Source of the DNA: Streptomyces collinus
Lineage (GTDB): Bacteria > Actinomycetota > Actinomycetes > Streptomycetales > Streptomycetaceae
Length of the DNA stretch: 64,000 nucleotides
Direction of reading: 5' to 3'
Assembly: GCF_031348265.1 (NCBI RefSeq)
Contig: NZ_CP133771.1
Coordinates: forward strand, 3,534,001-3,598,000
Shown here: positions 51,861-61,111 of the stretch, in pieces
Position numbering within the stretch: the first letter of the stretch is position 1
Layout of the letters: the number at the start of each line of letters is the position of its first letter
Made by a program: the position numbers and the translations under genes
Notes under the pieces: model-generated
What the model saw: only the letters and a program-made list of their open reading frames with translations
Told to the model about the DNA's origin: nothing
Databases searched by the model: none

Positions 51861-53249
51861 TCAGGAGGCCTTGGCCTTCTCCTCGGTCTTCTCCTTCGGC
51901 GCGGCGGCGATCGGGGCCGGCTTGGCGGCCTCGTAGAACTCCTCGCGCGGCGTCTCCATCGCGCCGAGGGAGACGACCTCGCGCTTGAGGAACATCGCCA
52001 GGGTCCAGTCGGCGAAGACGCGGATCTTGCGGTTCCAGGTCGGCATCGCCAGACCGTGGTAGCCACGGTGCATGTACCAGGCGAGACGGCCCTTGAGCTT
52101 GATCTTCATCTTGCCCATGACGATCATCGCGACGCCCTTGTGGAGGCCGAGACCGGCCACCGCGCCCTTGTTGGCGTGGGCGTAGTCCTTCTGCGGGAAG
52201 CCCCGCATGCCGGACACGACGTTGTCGCCGAGGACCTTGGCCTGGCGCAGCGCGTGCTGGGCGTTGGGCGGGCACCAGGCGTTCTCGTTGCCCGCCTTGC
52301 GGCCGACGAGGTCCGGGACCTGGGCGTTGTCGCCGGCGGCCCAGATGTAGTCGGTGCCCTTGACCTGGAGGGTCGGCTCGCAGTCGACGTGACCGCGGGG
52401 GCCCAGCGGCAGGCCGTAGCGGGCCAGGGCCGGGTTGGGCTTGACGCCGGCGGTCCAGACGATGGTGCTGGAGTCGACCTCCAGGCCGTTCTTCAGCACG
52501 ACGTGGCCGTCGACGCAGGAGTCCATGGAGGTGGACAGGTAGACCTCGACGCCGCGGCCTTCGAGGTGCTCCTTGCCGTACTTGCCGAGCTTGGGACCGA
52601 CCTCGGGGAGGATCTTGTCGGCGGCGTCGACCAGGATGAAGCGCATGTCCTCACGGGACACGTTCTTGTAGTACTTCGCGGCGTCGCGGGCCATGTCCTC
52701 GACCTCGCCGATGGTCTCCGCACCGGCGAAGCCGCCGCCCACGAAGACGAAGGTGAGCGCCTTGCGGCGGATCTCCTCGTCGGTGGTGGAGTCGGCCTTG
52801 TCCAGCTGCTCCAGGACGTGGTTGCGCAGGCCGATGGCCTCCTCGACGCCCTTCATGCCGATGCCCTGCTCGGCGAGGCCGGGGATCGGGAAGGTGCGGG
52901 AGACCGCGCCGAGCGCGATCACCAGGTAGTCGAAGGGCAGCTCGTAGGCCTCGCCGACCAGCGGGGAGACCGTGGCGACCTTGCGGTCCTGGTCGATGGT
53001 GGTGACCCGGCCGGTGAGAACCTCCGCCTTGGGCAGCACGCGTCGCAGCGGGACGACGACGTGGCGCGGGGAGATGTTGCCGGCGGCGGCTTCGGGGAGG
53101 AAGGGCTGGTAGGTCATGTACGACCGGGGGTCGACGACCGTGACGGTCGCCTCGCCGTAGCGCATCTTCTTCTGGATGCGCCGAGCTGCGTACAGGCCTA
53201 CGTACCCACCGCCTACTACGAGGATCCTGGGACGCTCCGTGGTGCTCAT
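51861..53249 (-). CDS. ndh: Type II NADH dehydrogenase (NDH-2)
   Basis: 462 aa membrane-associated flavoprotein passing electrons from NADH to menaquinone without proton pumping. Two Rossmann motifs are present: ILVVGGGYVGLYAARR (FAD) and FVFVGGGFAGAETIGE (NADH). Also visible are YMTYQPFLPEAAAG, WTAGVKPNP, IWAAGDNAQVPD and quinone-site AWCPPNAQHALRQA. The C-terminal part (YMHRGYHGLAMPTWNRKIRVFADWT) anchors it to the membrane. A TGACAT/AGGATA promoter and two Rex-operator-like sequences lie upstream, consistent with NADH/NAD+ sensing known for ndh in S. coelicolor. Confidence 0.93.
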   Translation of the reverse strand: MSTTERPRILVVGGGYVGLYAARRIQKKMRYGEATVTVVDPRSYMTYQPFLPEAAAGNISPRHVVVPLRRVLPKAEVLTGRVTTIDQDRKVATVSPLVGEAYELPFDYLVIALGAVSRTFPIPGLAEQGIGMKGVEEAIGLRNHVLEQLDKADSTTDEEIRRKALTFVFVGGGFAGAETIGEVEDMARDAAKYYKNVSREDMRFILVDAADKILPEVGPKLGKYGKEHLEGRGVEVYLSTSMDSCVDGHVVLKNGLEVDSSTIVWTAGVKPNPALARYGLPLGPRGHVDCEPTLQVKGTDYIWAAGDNAQVPDLVGRKAGNENAWCPPNAQHALRQAKVLGDNVVSGMRGFPQKDYAHANKGAVAGLGLHKGVAMIVMGKMKIKLKGRLAWYMHRGYHGLAMPTWNRKIRVFADWTLAMFLKREVVSLGAMETPREEFYEAAKPAPIAAAPKEKTEEKAKAS

Positions 53250-53283
53250 GCCATCGAGTATCCACCCGACTCAGGGGGGTGGC

Positions 53284-53301
53284 TCGTGCGCCCCTTCACA
53301 A
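53284..53301. promoter_or_regulatory. Rex-operator-like site downstream of the ndh promoter
   Basis: TCGTGCG-CCCC-TTCACAA: one perfect half of the Rex consensus TTGTGAA-N4-TTCACAA and a 4/7 match in the other. It lies just after the predicted transcript start. Confidence 0.4.
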
Positions 53302-53320
53302 GCTTGGGTGGGGTGTGTGC

Positions 53321-53350
53321 TATCCTCCGCGGCCCGCGTGATCCATGTCA
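53321..53350 (-). promoter_or_regulatory. Candidate ndh promoter
   Basis: Minus strand: TGACAT (53350-53345), 18-nt spacer, AGGATA (53326-53321), about 72 bp before the ndh start. Confidence 0.45.
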
Positions 53351-53392
53351 TGGTGACAACCGGGCCGCTTTATGCACCGCGGAGGGTTGTCA

Positions 53393-53647
53393 ATGGCGCG
53401 TGAGCTGCCTCTCTGTGCCCGAGGAGCCGCCGTGAGGACCTCCGGAGCGTCACCGCGAGCCTCTTCCCGGACACCTCCATACCACGCTTCTGAACATGTT
53501 CAAGGGCCTGTTCAGCCCCCGGACGGGTCAACGGGACCCTTCTCTTCGCCCGGGAGGGCCGAATTCCTTGTGAAGAACTTCACGAACTTTCCCGACGGGC
53601 TGTCGCCCGGGGGTCGTCCGGACCCCCCGGGAGACGCTCATTCGTGA
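53393..53647 (+). CDS. Doubtful small protein in the ndh-ppx intergenic region
   Basis: 84 aa frame whose ATG follows GGAGGG at an ideal distance (MARELPLCARGAAV). Codon use is mixed at third positions, unlike real genes here, and no family is recognised. It runs across a Rex-like site and a hairpin on the other strand, so it may be only a transcribed leader. The rest of 53250-53669 holds the regulatory sites listed separately. Confidence 0.2.
   Translation: MARELPLCARGAAVRTSGASPRASSRTPPYHASEHVQGPVQPPDGSTGPFSSPGRAEFLVKNFTNFPDGLSPGGRPDPPGDAHS
53568..53585. promoter_or_regulatory. Rex operator (ROP)-like site
   Basis: TTGTGAA-GAAC-TTCACGA matches TTGTGAA-N4-TTCACAA at 13 of 14 defined positions. 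It lies about 320 bp upstream of ndh. Confidence 0.6.
53606..53631 (-). terminator. Hairpin terminator after the Ppx/GppA gene
   Basis: CCCGGGGGTC-GTCCG-GACCCCCCGGG, ten pairs with one bulged C, 39 bp downstream of the stop at 53670. Confidence 0.6.
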
Positions 53648-53669
53648 TCCATGCCTGCTCAGAAGCGGG

Positions 53670-54611
53670 CTAGGCGACCGACCACGCGATGCCGTCGAGG
53701 ATGTCGTGCTCGCTCACGACGACCTCCTCAGCACCGATCCGCTCCATGATCGACAGGAGGACGAGGGCGCCCGCCCCGATCACGTCGACCCGGCCCGGGT
53801 GCATGGACGGCACGGCCGCGCGCTCGGCGTGGGTGGAGCGCAGCAGCCACTCGGTGATCTCGCGGACCCGGTCGTGGGAGACGCGGGAGTGGTGGATGGC
53901 CTGCGAGTCGTACTCGGGCAGCTCCTGGGCGATCGCCGACACGGTCGTCACCGAACCGGCCAGGCCGACCAGCGTGCGCGCCTCGCGCAGCGGGACCGTC
54001 TGCTCGGCGAGGTCGAGCGCGGCCTCGATGTCGGCCCGCATCGCCGCGATCTGCTCCGCGGACGGCGGGTCGCTCACCGCCCCGTCCCGGACGAGGTGCC
54101 GCTCGGTCATGCGGACACAGCCGATGTCCACCGAGCGGGCCGCGCGGACCCGGTCGTCGCCCACGACGAACTCGGTCGAGCCGCCGCCGATGTCCACCAC
54201 CAGGTAGGGCTTGGGGAGGTGGTCCCGCCCGGTCAGCTCCTTGGTGGCACCGGTGAAGGAGAACGCGGCCTCCTGGTCCCCGGAGATCACCTCGGGCTCG
54301 ACGCCCAGGATGTCCAGCACCCCGCGCACGAACTCGTCCCGGTTCTCGGCGTCCCGGGAGGCGGAGGTCGCCACGAACCGCAGCCGCTCCGCCCCGTGCT
54401 CCTTGATGATCCCGGCGTACTCGCGGCACGCCGCGAAGGTCCGCTGGAGTGCCTCGGGGGCGAGCCGGCCGGTGCGGTCGACGCCCTGCCCGAGCCGGAC
54501 GATCGTCATCCGGCGGTCCAGGTCGGTCAGCTCGCCGGTCGCCGGGTCGGCGTCGGCGACCAGGAGGCGGATGGAGTTCGTACCGCAGTCCACGGCGGCG
54601 ACACGGGTCAC
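53670..54611 (-). CDS. Ppx/GppA phosphatase family protein (exopolyphosphatase-like)
   Basis: 313 aa ASKHA-fold phosphatase: AAVDCGTNSIRLLVAD (phosphate 1), FVATSASRDAENRDEF, GDQEAAFSFTGA, VVDIGGGSTEFVVG (phosphate 2) and GLAGSVTTVSAI. It hydrolyses polyphosphate or the pentaphosphate of pppGpp. It is the short (about 310 aa) actinobacterial form without the C-terminal HD domain. The GTG start at 54611 overlaps the DUF501 stop as GTGA. It is the last gene of the eno-divIC-DUF501-ppx array. Confidence 0.9.
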   Translation of the reverse strand: MTRVAAVDCGTNSIRLLVADADPATGELTDLDRRMTIVRLGQGVDRTGRLAPEALQRTFAACREYAGIIKEHGAERLRFVATSASRDAENRDEFVRGVLDILGVEPEVISGDQEAAFSFTGATKELTGRDHLPKPYLVVDIGGGSTEFVVGDDRVRAARSVDIGCVRMTERHLVRDGAVSDPPSAEQIAAMRADIEAALDLAEQTVPLREARTLVGLAGSVTTVSAIAQELPEYDSQAIHHSRVSHDRVREITEWLLRSTHAERAAVPSMHPGRVDVIGAGALVLLSIMERIGAEEVVVSEHDILDGIAWSVA

Positions 54612-55138
54612 TGGGCGTCCTCCTCGACGGGCGTCACGCACGGGCCCTTGCGCCACCACTCGGGCAGCATCGCGATCGCCTCGTCGCCGAGCGGGTTCAC
54701 CCCGGGGCCGGCGGCCAGCGAGTGGCCCACCAGCACGTGCAGGCACTTCACCCGGTCCGGCATACCGCCCGCGCTCGGGAAGTTCTTCAGCTCCTCGATC
54801 TCGTCGCGCCGCCGGATGTAGTCCTCGTGCGCGGCCCGGTACGCCGCCGCCAGCTCCGGGTCCGAGGCCAGCCGCTCGGTCATCTCCTTCATCACCCCGT
54901 TGGCCTCCAGCGTGCCGATCGCCGAGGCGGCGCGCGGGCAGGTCAGGTAGTACAGCGTGGGGAACGGCGTCCCGTCCGGCAGCCGCGGGGCCGTCTCGAC
55001 GACGTCCGGCTGTCCGCACGGGCAGCGGTGGGCGATCGCGCGCAGACCGCGCGGGGGCCGGCCGAGCTGCTGTTTGAAGGCCTCGACGTCCGCGTCGGTG
55101 GGCTCGGTGCGCGGGGTGGTCGGCGGGGGCGTTTCCAT
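54608..55138 (-). CDS. DUF501-family protein
   Basis: 176 aa with the DUF501 pattern: LGRPPRGLRAIAHRCPCGQPDVV, TPFPTLYYLTCPRAASAIGTLEANGVM, and VKCLHVLVGHSLAAGPGVNPLGDEAI. Conserved Cys/His (RCPCG, CPRA, CLH, GH) suggest metal binding. The family is widespread in actinobacteria next to enolase and DivIC but has no assigned function. It overlaps the downstream ppx-like gene by 4 bp. Confidence 0.85.
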   Translation of the reverse strand: METPPPTTPRTEPTDADVEAFKQQLGRPPRGLRAIAHRCPCGQPDVVETAPRLPDGTPFPTLYYLTCPRAASAIGTLEANGVMKEMTERLASDPELAAAYRAAHEDYIRRRDEIEELKNFPSAGGMPDRVKCLHVLVGHSLAAGPGVNPLGDEAIAMLPEWWRKGPCVTPVEEDAQ

Positions 55139-55185
55139 GACTGTCTTCAGGCTGTCTTTCTCTGATCGCCGGCTGGGAGGTCAGG

Positions 55186-55662
55186 TCACTGGCCGGAGGC
55201 GTCGGACTTGTCGACGCCGTCCCAGACGTTGGAGTACCAAGGGCGGTCCGCCGCCCCCAGGTCGGTGCGCGACTGCTTCGCCGCGTGCGGGTCGATGACG
55301 ATGAACCCCGTCTCCCCCGGCATGACGTAGTGCAACCGCTTCCGGATCTGCTGCTCTGCGTACGCGTCGTCCTGCCAGCGCGCCTTCAGGTCGCGCAGCC
55401 GTTCGACGCGCTCACGGGCCTGCCGCTGTTCGCGCTGGAGGTCGTCGATCTCGGCGCGCTGCGAGACGTACTCCCGCATCGGGTAGGCCAGGGCCACGAT
55501 CAGCGAGCACATCACCAGGGCGAGCAGCGCGGCCCGGCCGGTCAGCCGCGAGCGGCGGGCCTGGCGCTTGGTCTGGGAGCGGTAGACCCGGGCCGCGGTC
55601 TGCTCGCCGAGCAACCGGATCCTGGTCGCGGTGGAGAACCGGTCCCGGTCCTTCACGGCCAT
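55186..55662 (-). CDS. divIC: FtsB/DivIC-type septum formation initiator
   Basis: 158 aa bitopic membrane protein: basic cytoplasmic part (TKRQARRSRL), one helix (about 60-79, GRAALLALVMCSLIVALAY) and an extracytoplasmic coiled coil (REYVSQRAEIDDLQREQRQARERVERLRDL), then RLHYVMPGETGF as in DivIC/FtsB. It scaffolds the divisome with FtsL and DivIB/FtsQ. The ATG at 55662 has GGGAGG upstream; a longer start is less likely. In Streptomyces the gene is needed for efficient sporulation septation, not viability. Confidence 0.85.
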   Translation of the reverse strand: MAVKDRDRFSTATRIRLLGEQTAARVYRSQTKRQARRSRLTGRAALLALVMCSLIVALAYPMREYVSQRAEIDDLQREQRQARERVERLRDLKARWQDDAYAEQQIRKRLHYVMPGETGFIVIDPHAAKQSRTDLGAADRPWYSNVWDGVDKSDASGQ

Positions 55663-55693
55663 CTGTCCGCCTCCCGCTCCACCGTCATACGCG

Positions 55694-55738
55694 CGTACGT
55701 CCCCGGACACGGTACGGGACCGGGTACGGGGACGTACG
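55694..55738 (-). terminator. Hairpin downstream of eno
   Basis: CGTACGTCCCCG pairs exactly with CGGGGACGTACG across a 21-base loop that itself can fold (GGTAC repeats). It is 26 bp after the eno stop and before divIC. Confidence 0.6.
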
Positions 55739-55763
55739 TACGACGCTGTTACTTACGGCGCGG

Positions 55764-57128
<1,365 letters not shown>

Positions 57129-57190
57129 CTAACCGGCTCCGGGCGATCGGCCACCGGGTCGCCCACCCCATGGACAGAACCGAGAGTAAA

Positions 57191-57209
57191 TTGTTTCCGA
57201 ACGGAACAA
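57191..57209. promoter_or_regulatory. Near-palindromic AT-rich element upstream of eno
   Basis: TTGTTTCCGAACGGAACAA, inverted repeat of TTGTT(T)CCG around AA, in the eno-rpfA interval. It could be a regulator site; the factor is unknown. Confidence 0.35.
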
Positions 57210-57230
57210 AGCCGGTTCGCGAAGTCCGGC

Positions 57231-57280
57231 AGAAAAAACCCCGCTCCGGTGCGTACGGGGGATGACGCGCCGGAGCGGGG
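57231..57280 (-). terminator. Rho-independent terminator of rpfA
   Basis: CCCCGCTCCGG and its complement (57239-57249, 57270-57280) form an 11-bp stem followed on the minus strand by TTTTTTCTG. The classic T-run is rare in this window. Confidence 0.85.
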
Positions 57281-57318
57281 AGCTGGTGGGCCCTGGGCGG
57301 GCCCGGGTGGGCCGCTGC

Positions 57319-58023
<705 letters not shown>

Positions 58024-58029
58024 TCACCG

Positions 58030-58219
58030 ACGCCTGCGAGGTGAGCTGTCGGGTTCGGGCCGGTTGAGTTGCCCGGCCGCGCCCCTCCCGGGACACGGCT
58101 TCACCCCAAGCCCTTCCGGCACAACTGTCCGGTCGGGCACCTACCTTGGGTCCCCCGCTCCTGCCTACGGCGCTTGACGCGACGACTGTTCCCGTACGGC
58201 CGCTGGCAGGATTCGGCGT
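58030..58219 (-). ncRNA. ydaO-type c-di-AMP riboswitch in the rpfA leader
   Basis: On the minus strand the leader carries the conserved elements of the ydaO aptamer in order: ACGCCGAATCCTGCC, GGCAGGAGCGGGGGACCCA, GCTTGGGGTGAAGCCG, CCCGAACCCGACAGCTCACC, and GGCGTCGG pairing back to ACGCC to close P1. It ends about 20 bases before the rpfA ATG. High c-di-AMP lowers rpfA expression in known Streptomyces cases. Confidence 0.9.
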
Positions 58220-58239
58220 TGCGGCAGCCGGGGCTCGCG

Positions 58240-58254
58240 GTGACGAGCGGTCAC
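58240..58254. promoter_or_regulatory. GTGAC-N5-GTCAC palindrome upstream of the riboswitch
   Basis: Perfect five-base arms next to the aptamer 5' end. It resembles the Crp-type GTG...CAC site but with spacing one longer than the GTG-N6-GNCAC consensus. Confidence 0.3.
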
Positions 58255-58411
58255 GACCGTAGACACGCGATCCACGGAATTTCAAAGACGATCAAGGCTT
58301 CTGAGATCTATCTCTCACCGGCCTTATACGGGACATTCAGTACGAAAACGTGACGTGAACTCACCCGGTTTAGGGGTGACTTCGGCCGCGGTTTCCGCAC
58401 TGCCCGAACAG

Positions 58412-59365
58412 CTACCGCTCGTCCGCTTCGCCCTCGACCGTGAGCGTCTGACCGGGGTGAATGAGGTCCGGGTCGGCGCCGACCTCGTTCTCGTTGCCCT
58501 CGTAGAGCGCGTGCCATCCGCCGCTGACCCGAAGGGCGTCGGCGATGGACCAGAGGCTGTCGCCGATGCCCACGATGTAGGCACCTTCGGACGCGTCGCC
58601 GGAACTCTCGTCAGCGGGCGCGGAGTGACGCCCCGTGGACTTCTCCGCGCGGTCGCTCTCGGGCGTGCGGGTTTCGTCGGCACTGGGACCGCGATGACGG
58701 CCGGAGCCGGTCTCGGCCGACGCCGAGGAGTCGTCACCCTGCTGCGAGTCGCCCGGCTTGCCGCCCTCGGGAGTGGCCGACGGAGAGCCGTCGGGCTGCT
58801 CGCTCTGCGACGTTCCGCCGGATTTACGTGACTTGTCGGTCTTGGCGGTTTCGTCCTTCGAGGACGACGACGCGTCAGGGGACGGGGATGAAGAGGGGCT
58901 CTCAGAGGGGGATGAACCCAGCGAATCGAGCAATCCGGGCGAGTCCACCTCACCGGACGATTCGGATGAGTCGGATGATTCCGACCCCTTGTCCTGCTGG
59001 AGCCCCGAGAGCAGCCCGCAGGTGCGCCATGCGCCGACCCCCTGGTCGGCGAGGATTCTCTCCGCCACGGCTATCTGCTGGGAGCGGCTGGCCAGATCGG
59101 CGCTCGCGGCGTAGTCGAGGCCGCCGTGCTTCTCCCAGTCGTCCTGGGACAACTGCAGGCCGCCGTAGTAGCCGTTGCCGCTGTTCTGGCTCCAGGCGCC
59201 GCCGGTCTCGCAGTCCGCGACCCGGTCCCAGGTCGTGCCGTCGGCCGCGCTGGCACCGGAGGCCCCGAGGAGCGGGATCGCGATGGCGGAGCCGGTCACT
59301 CCTGCCGCCACGAGGAGAGCCGGAGCCTGACGGGGGCGGCGGTGCCGACCGTTCCCGGAGAGCAT
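58412..59365 (-). CDS. rpfC: Second resuscitation-promoting factor (Rpf + long Ser-rich linker + LysM)
   Basis: 317 aa from the ATG at 59365 (AAAGG upstream). Signal peptide to about residue 41, Rpf domain (WDRVADCETGGAWSQNSGNG with catalytic Glu about 54, YYGGLQLSQDDWEKHGGLDYA), then about 140 residues rich in Ser, Asp, Glu and Pro (SSPSESPSSSPSPDASSSSK). A C-terminal LysM (YIVGIGDSLWSIADALRVSGGWHALYEGN) follows. It is a tandem paralogue of rpfA with a longer, acidic linker and no riboswitch. The symbol is from remembered S. coelicolor naming and is less certain than the family. Confidence 0.88.
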   Translation of the reverse strand: MLSGNGRHRRPRQAPALLVAAGVTGSAIAIPLLGASGASAADGTTWDRVADCETGGAWSQNSGNGYYGGLQLSQDDWEKHGGLDYAASADLASRSQQIAVAERILADQGVGAWRTCGLLSGLQQDKGSESSDSSESSGEVDSPGLLDSLGSSPSESPSSSPSPDASSSSKDETAKTDKSRKSGGTSQSEQPDGSPSATPEGGKPGDSQQGDDSSASAETGSGRHRGPSADETRTPESDRAEKSTGRHSAPADESSGDASEGAYIVGIGDSLWSIADALRVSGGWHALYEGNENEVGADPDLIHPGQTLTVEGEADER

Positions 59366-59485
59366 ACGGAGACCTTTCGCGAGACAGCAGTGACCGTGCG
59401 GCGCGATTCCCCGCCGCGTTGATGGGTGAACGTATCGGCAGTCGATCACTTGTCACAAGTTCATGCCGCGCAGATCACGTGAAGA

Positions 59486-60784
59486 TCACAGGTCTGATGT
59501 TTCGTCATGTCCGGCCGGTGCGAACTCCACCGGCAGCGTGCGCAGCCCCCGCATGATGAGGCCGCCGCGCCACCGAAGCTCGGCCGGATCCGCCGCGAGC
59601 CGGAGGTCCGGGAGGCGGGTGAGCAGGGTGGCGAGCGCGGTCTGGCCCTCCAGGCGGGCGAGCGGGGCACCGAGGCAGTAGTGGATGCCGTGGCCGTACC
59701 CGAGGTGCTGGTTGTCGCGGCGGGAGAGGTCCAGCACGTCCGGATCGGCGAACCGCTCCGGGTCCCGGTCCGCGGCGGCCAGGACCACGAGGACGGGGTC
59801 GCCGGCCTCGATGTGCTGCCCGCCGAGGGTGAGGGGCTGCGTGGCGAAGCGCCAGGTGGCGAGTTCGACGGGGCCGTCGTAGCGGAGGAGTTCCTCGACG
59901 CCGGTCTCCAGCAGGCCGGTCTCCCCCGCGGCGAGGGACGCCTGGAGCCGCGTGCGCTGCCCGGGGTGGGTGAGCAGGGCGTAGGTGCCGTTGCCGATCA
60001 GGTTCACGGTCGTCTCGAAACCGGCGAACAGCAGGATGAAGGCCATGGCCGCCGCCTCGTTCTCGGTGAGGTGCTCGCCGTGGTCGGAGGCGCGGATGAG
60101 ACCGGAGATGAGGTCCTCGCCCGGGGCGGGCTCGGCGGGCAGCGCCTCGCGCTTGCGGTGGATGAGGTCGGCGAGGTAGCCGCGCATCTTCTTCACGGAC
60201 CGCGCCACGCCGCCCCGCGGCCCACCCTGGTGGCGGATCATCATGCCCGCCCAGTCGCGGAAGTCGTCCTGGTCCTCGCGCGGGACGCCGAGCAGGTCGC
60301 AGATGGCGTAGATGGGGAGCGGGAAGGCGAACTCGTGGATCAGGTCGGCGGATCCCTTCCGCGCGAACCCGTCGATGAGGGTGTCGGTGAGCTCCTGCAC
60401 CCGTGGCGCGAACTCGGCGACCCGGCGCGGGGTGAACGCCTTGGACACCAGCCGGCGCAGCCGGGTGTGGTCCGGCGGGTCGATGTTGAGCAGATGCGTC
60501 ATCAGCTCCGCCTTGCGCTCCCCGGGGATACCGGTCTTGCCCTTGGCGTGCGCCGGTTCGTCGTGATGCGCGGGATTCTTGGAGAGCCGGCTGTCGGCGA
60601 GCGTCTGCTTGGCGTCGGCGTACCGCGTGACCAGCCAGGCCTCCACACCACTGGGGAGCCGCGTCTTGTGGACGGGGCTGTGCTCGCGGAGCCAGGCGTA
60701 GGCGGGGTAGGGGTCACTCGCGAACTCCCAGGTGAAGAGGTCGGGAGCGGTCGCGGGCGTGCTGGGCTGGGGCTGGTCGGTCAC
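59486..60784 (-). CDS. Cytochrome P450 (CYP107-like)
   Basis: 432 aa soluble P450. I-helix FILLFAGFETTVN has the acid-alcohol pair (Glu-Thr) with Phe in place of the common His; EELLRYDGPVE is the ExxR helix; the heme loop is LGYGHGIHYCLGAPLARLEG with the thiolate Cys. Gene position matches, from memory, CYP107U1 of S. coelicolor, a steroid/macrolide-type monooxygenase. The start is GTG 60784. Upstream is an unusual minisatellite that ends the usual promoter region. Substrate unknown. Confidence 0.92.
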   Translation of the reverse strand: MTDQPQPSTPATAPDLFTWEFASDPYPAYAWLREHSPVHKTRLPSGVEAWLVTRYADAKQTLADSRLSKNPAHHDEPAHAKGKTGIPGERKAELMTHLLNIDPPDHTRLRRLVSKAFTPRRVAEFAPRVQELTDTLIDGFARKGSADLIHEFAFPLPIYAICDLLGVPREDQDDFRDWAGMMIRHQGGPRGGVARSVKKMRGYLADLIHRKREALPAEPAPGEDLISGLIRASDHGEHLTENEAAAMAFILLFAGFETTVNLIGNGTYALLTHPGQRTRLQASLAAGETGLLETGVEELLRYDGPVELATWRFATQPLTLGGQHIEAGDPVLVVLAAADRDPERFADPDVLDLSRRDNQHLGYGHGIHYCLGAPLARLEGQTALATLLTRLPDLRLAADPAELRWRGGLIMRGLRTLPVEFAPAGHDETSDL

Positions 60785-60898
60785 GCGTCGACCGTATCCG
60801 GCTTCCGGGCGCGCTTCTGCGTCTGTTGTGGTTGGGCTGGTCTGGTCTGGGCTGTCCCTGGCGATGTTCCGGCTTCCGGGGTTCCGGCCTCCGGCCCC

Positions 60899-60954
60899 GG
60901 GCTTCCGGGCTTCCGGGCTTCCGGGCTTCCGGGCTTCCGGGCTTCCGGGCTTCC
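60899..60954. repeat. Octamer minisatellite, seven perfect copies of GGGCTTCC
   Basis: Seven uninterrupted 8-bp units, 56 bp, flanked by variant units on both sides. Copy number should be unstable by replication slippage. Confidence 0.9.
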
Positions 60955-60958
60955 GGGC

Positions 60959-61060
60959 GCCAGGGTTCCGGCCCGGCTGCGGACAGCCCCGCCTCCGGCC
61001 CTGGCCACCGGGCTACCGGGCTACCGGCCGCCAGGGTTCCGGCCCGGCTGCGGACAGCCC
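60959..61060. repeat. Pair of 31-bp direct repeats
   Basis: The same 31 bp (GCCAGGGTTCCGGCCCGGCT onward to CGGACAGCCC) occur at 60959-60989 and 61030-61060, identical, 71 bp apart, with two GGGCTACC units between. Confidence 0.85.
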
Positions 61061-61111
61061 TCGCCTTTGGCCCCCGGCTTCCGGGCGCCCTCGCCTTGGT
61101 CCCCGGGCCGG

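Larger units (their letters stand above)
60785..61111. other. Repeat-rich intergenic region upstream of the P450 gene
   Basis: 327 bp with no real gene. It is composed of a perfect octamer minisatellite, its degenerate relatives (GGGCTACC, GGTTCCGG) and a 31-bp direct repeat. Open frames through it encode only low-complexity Gly/Phe/Arg or Pro/Glu/Lys repeats. Confidence 0.7.

Noticed and set aside
60899..60954. Possible CRISPR array
   Set aside because: Repeats are 8 bp and contiguous with no spacers; no cas genes in the window.
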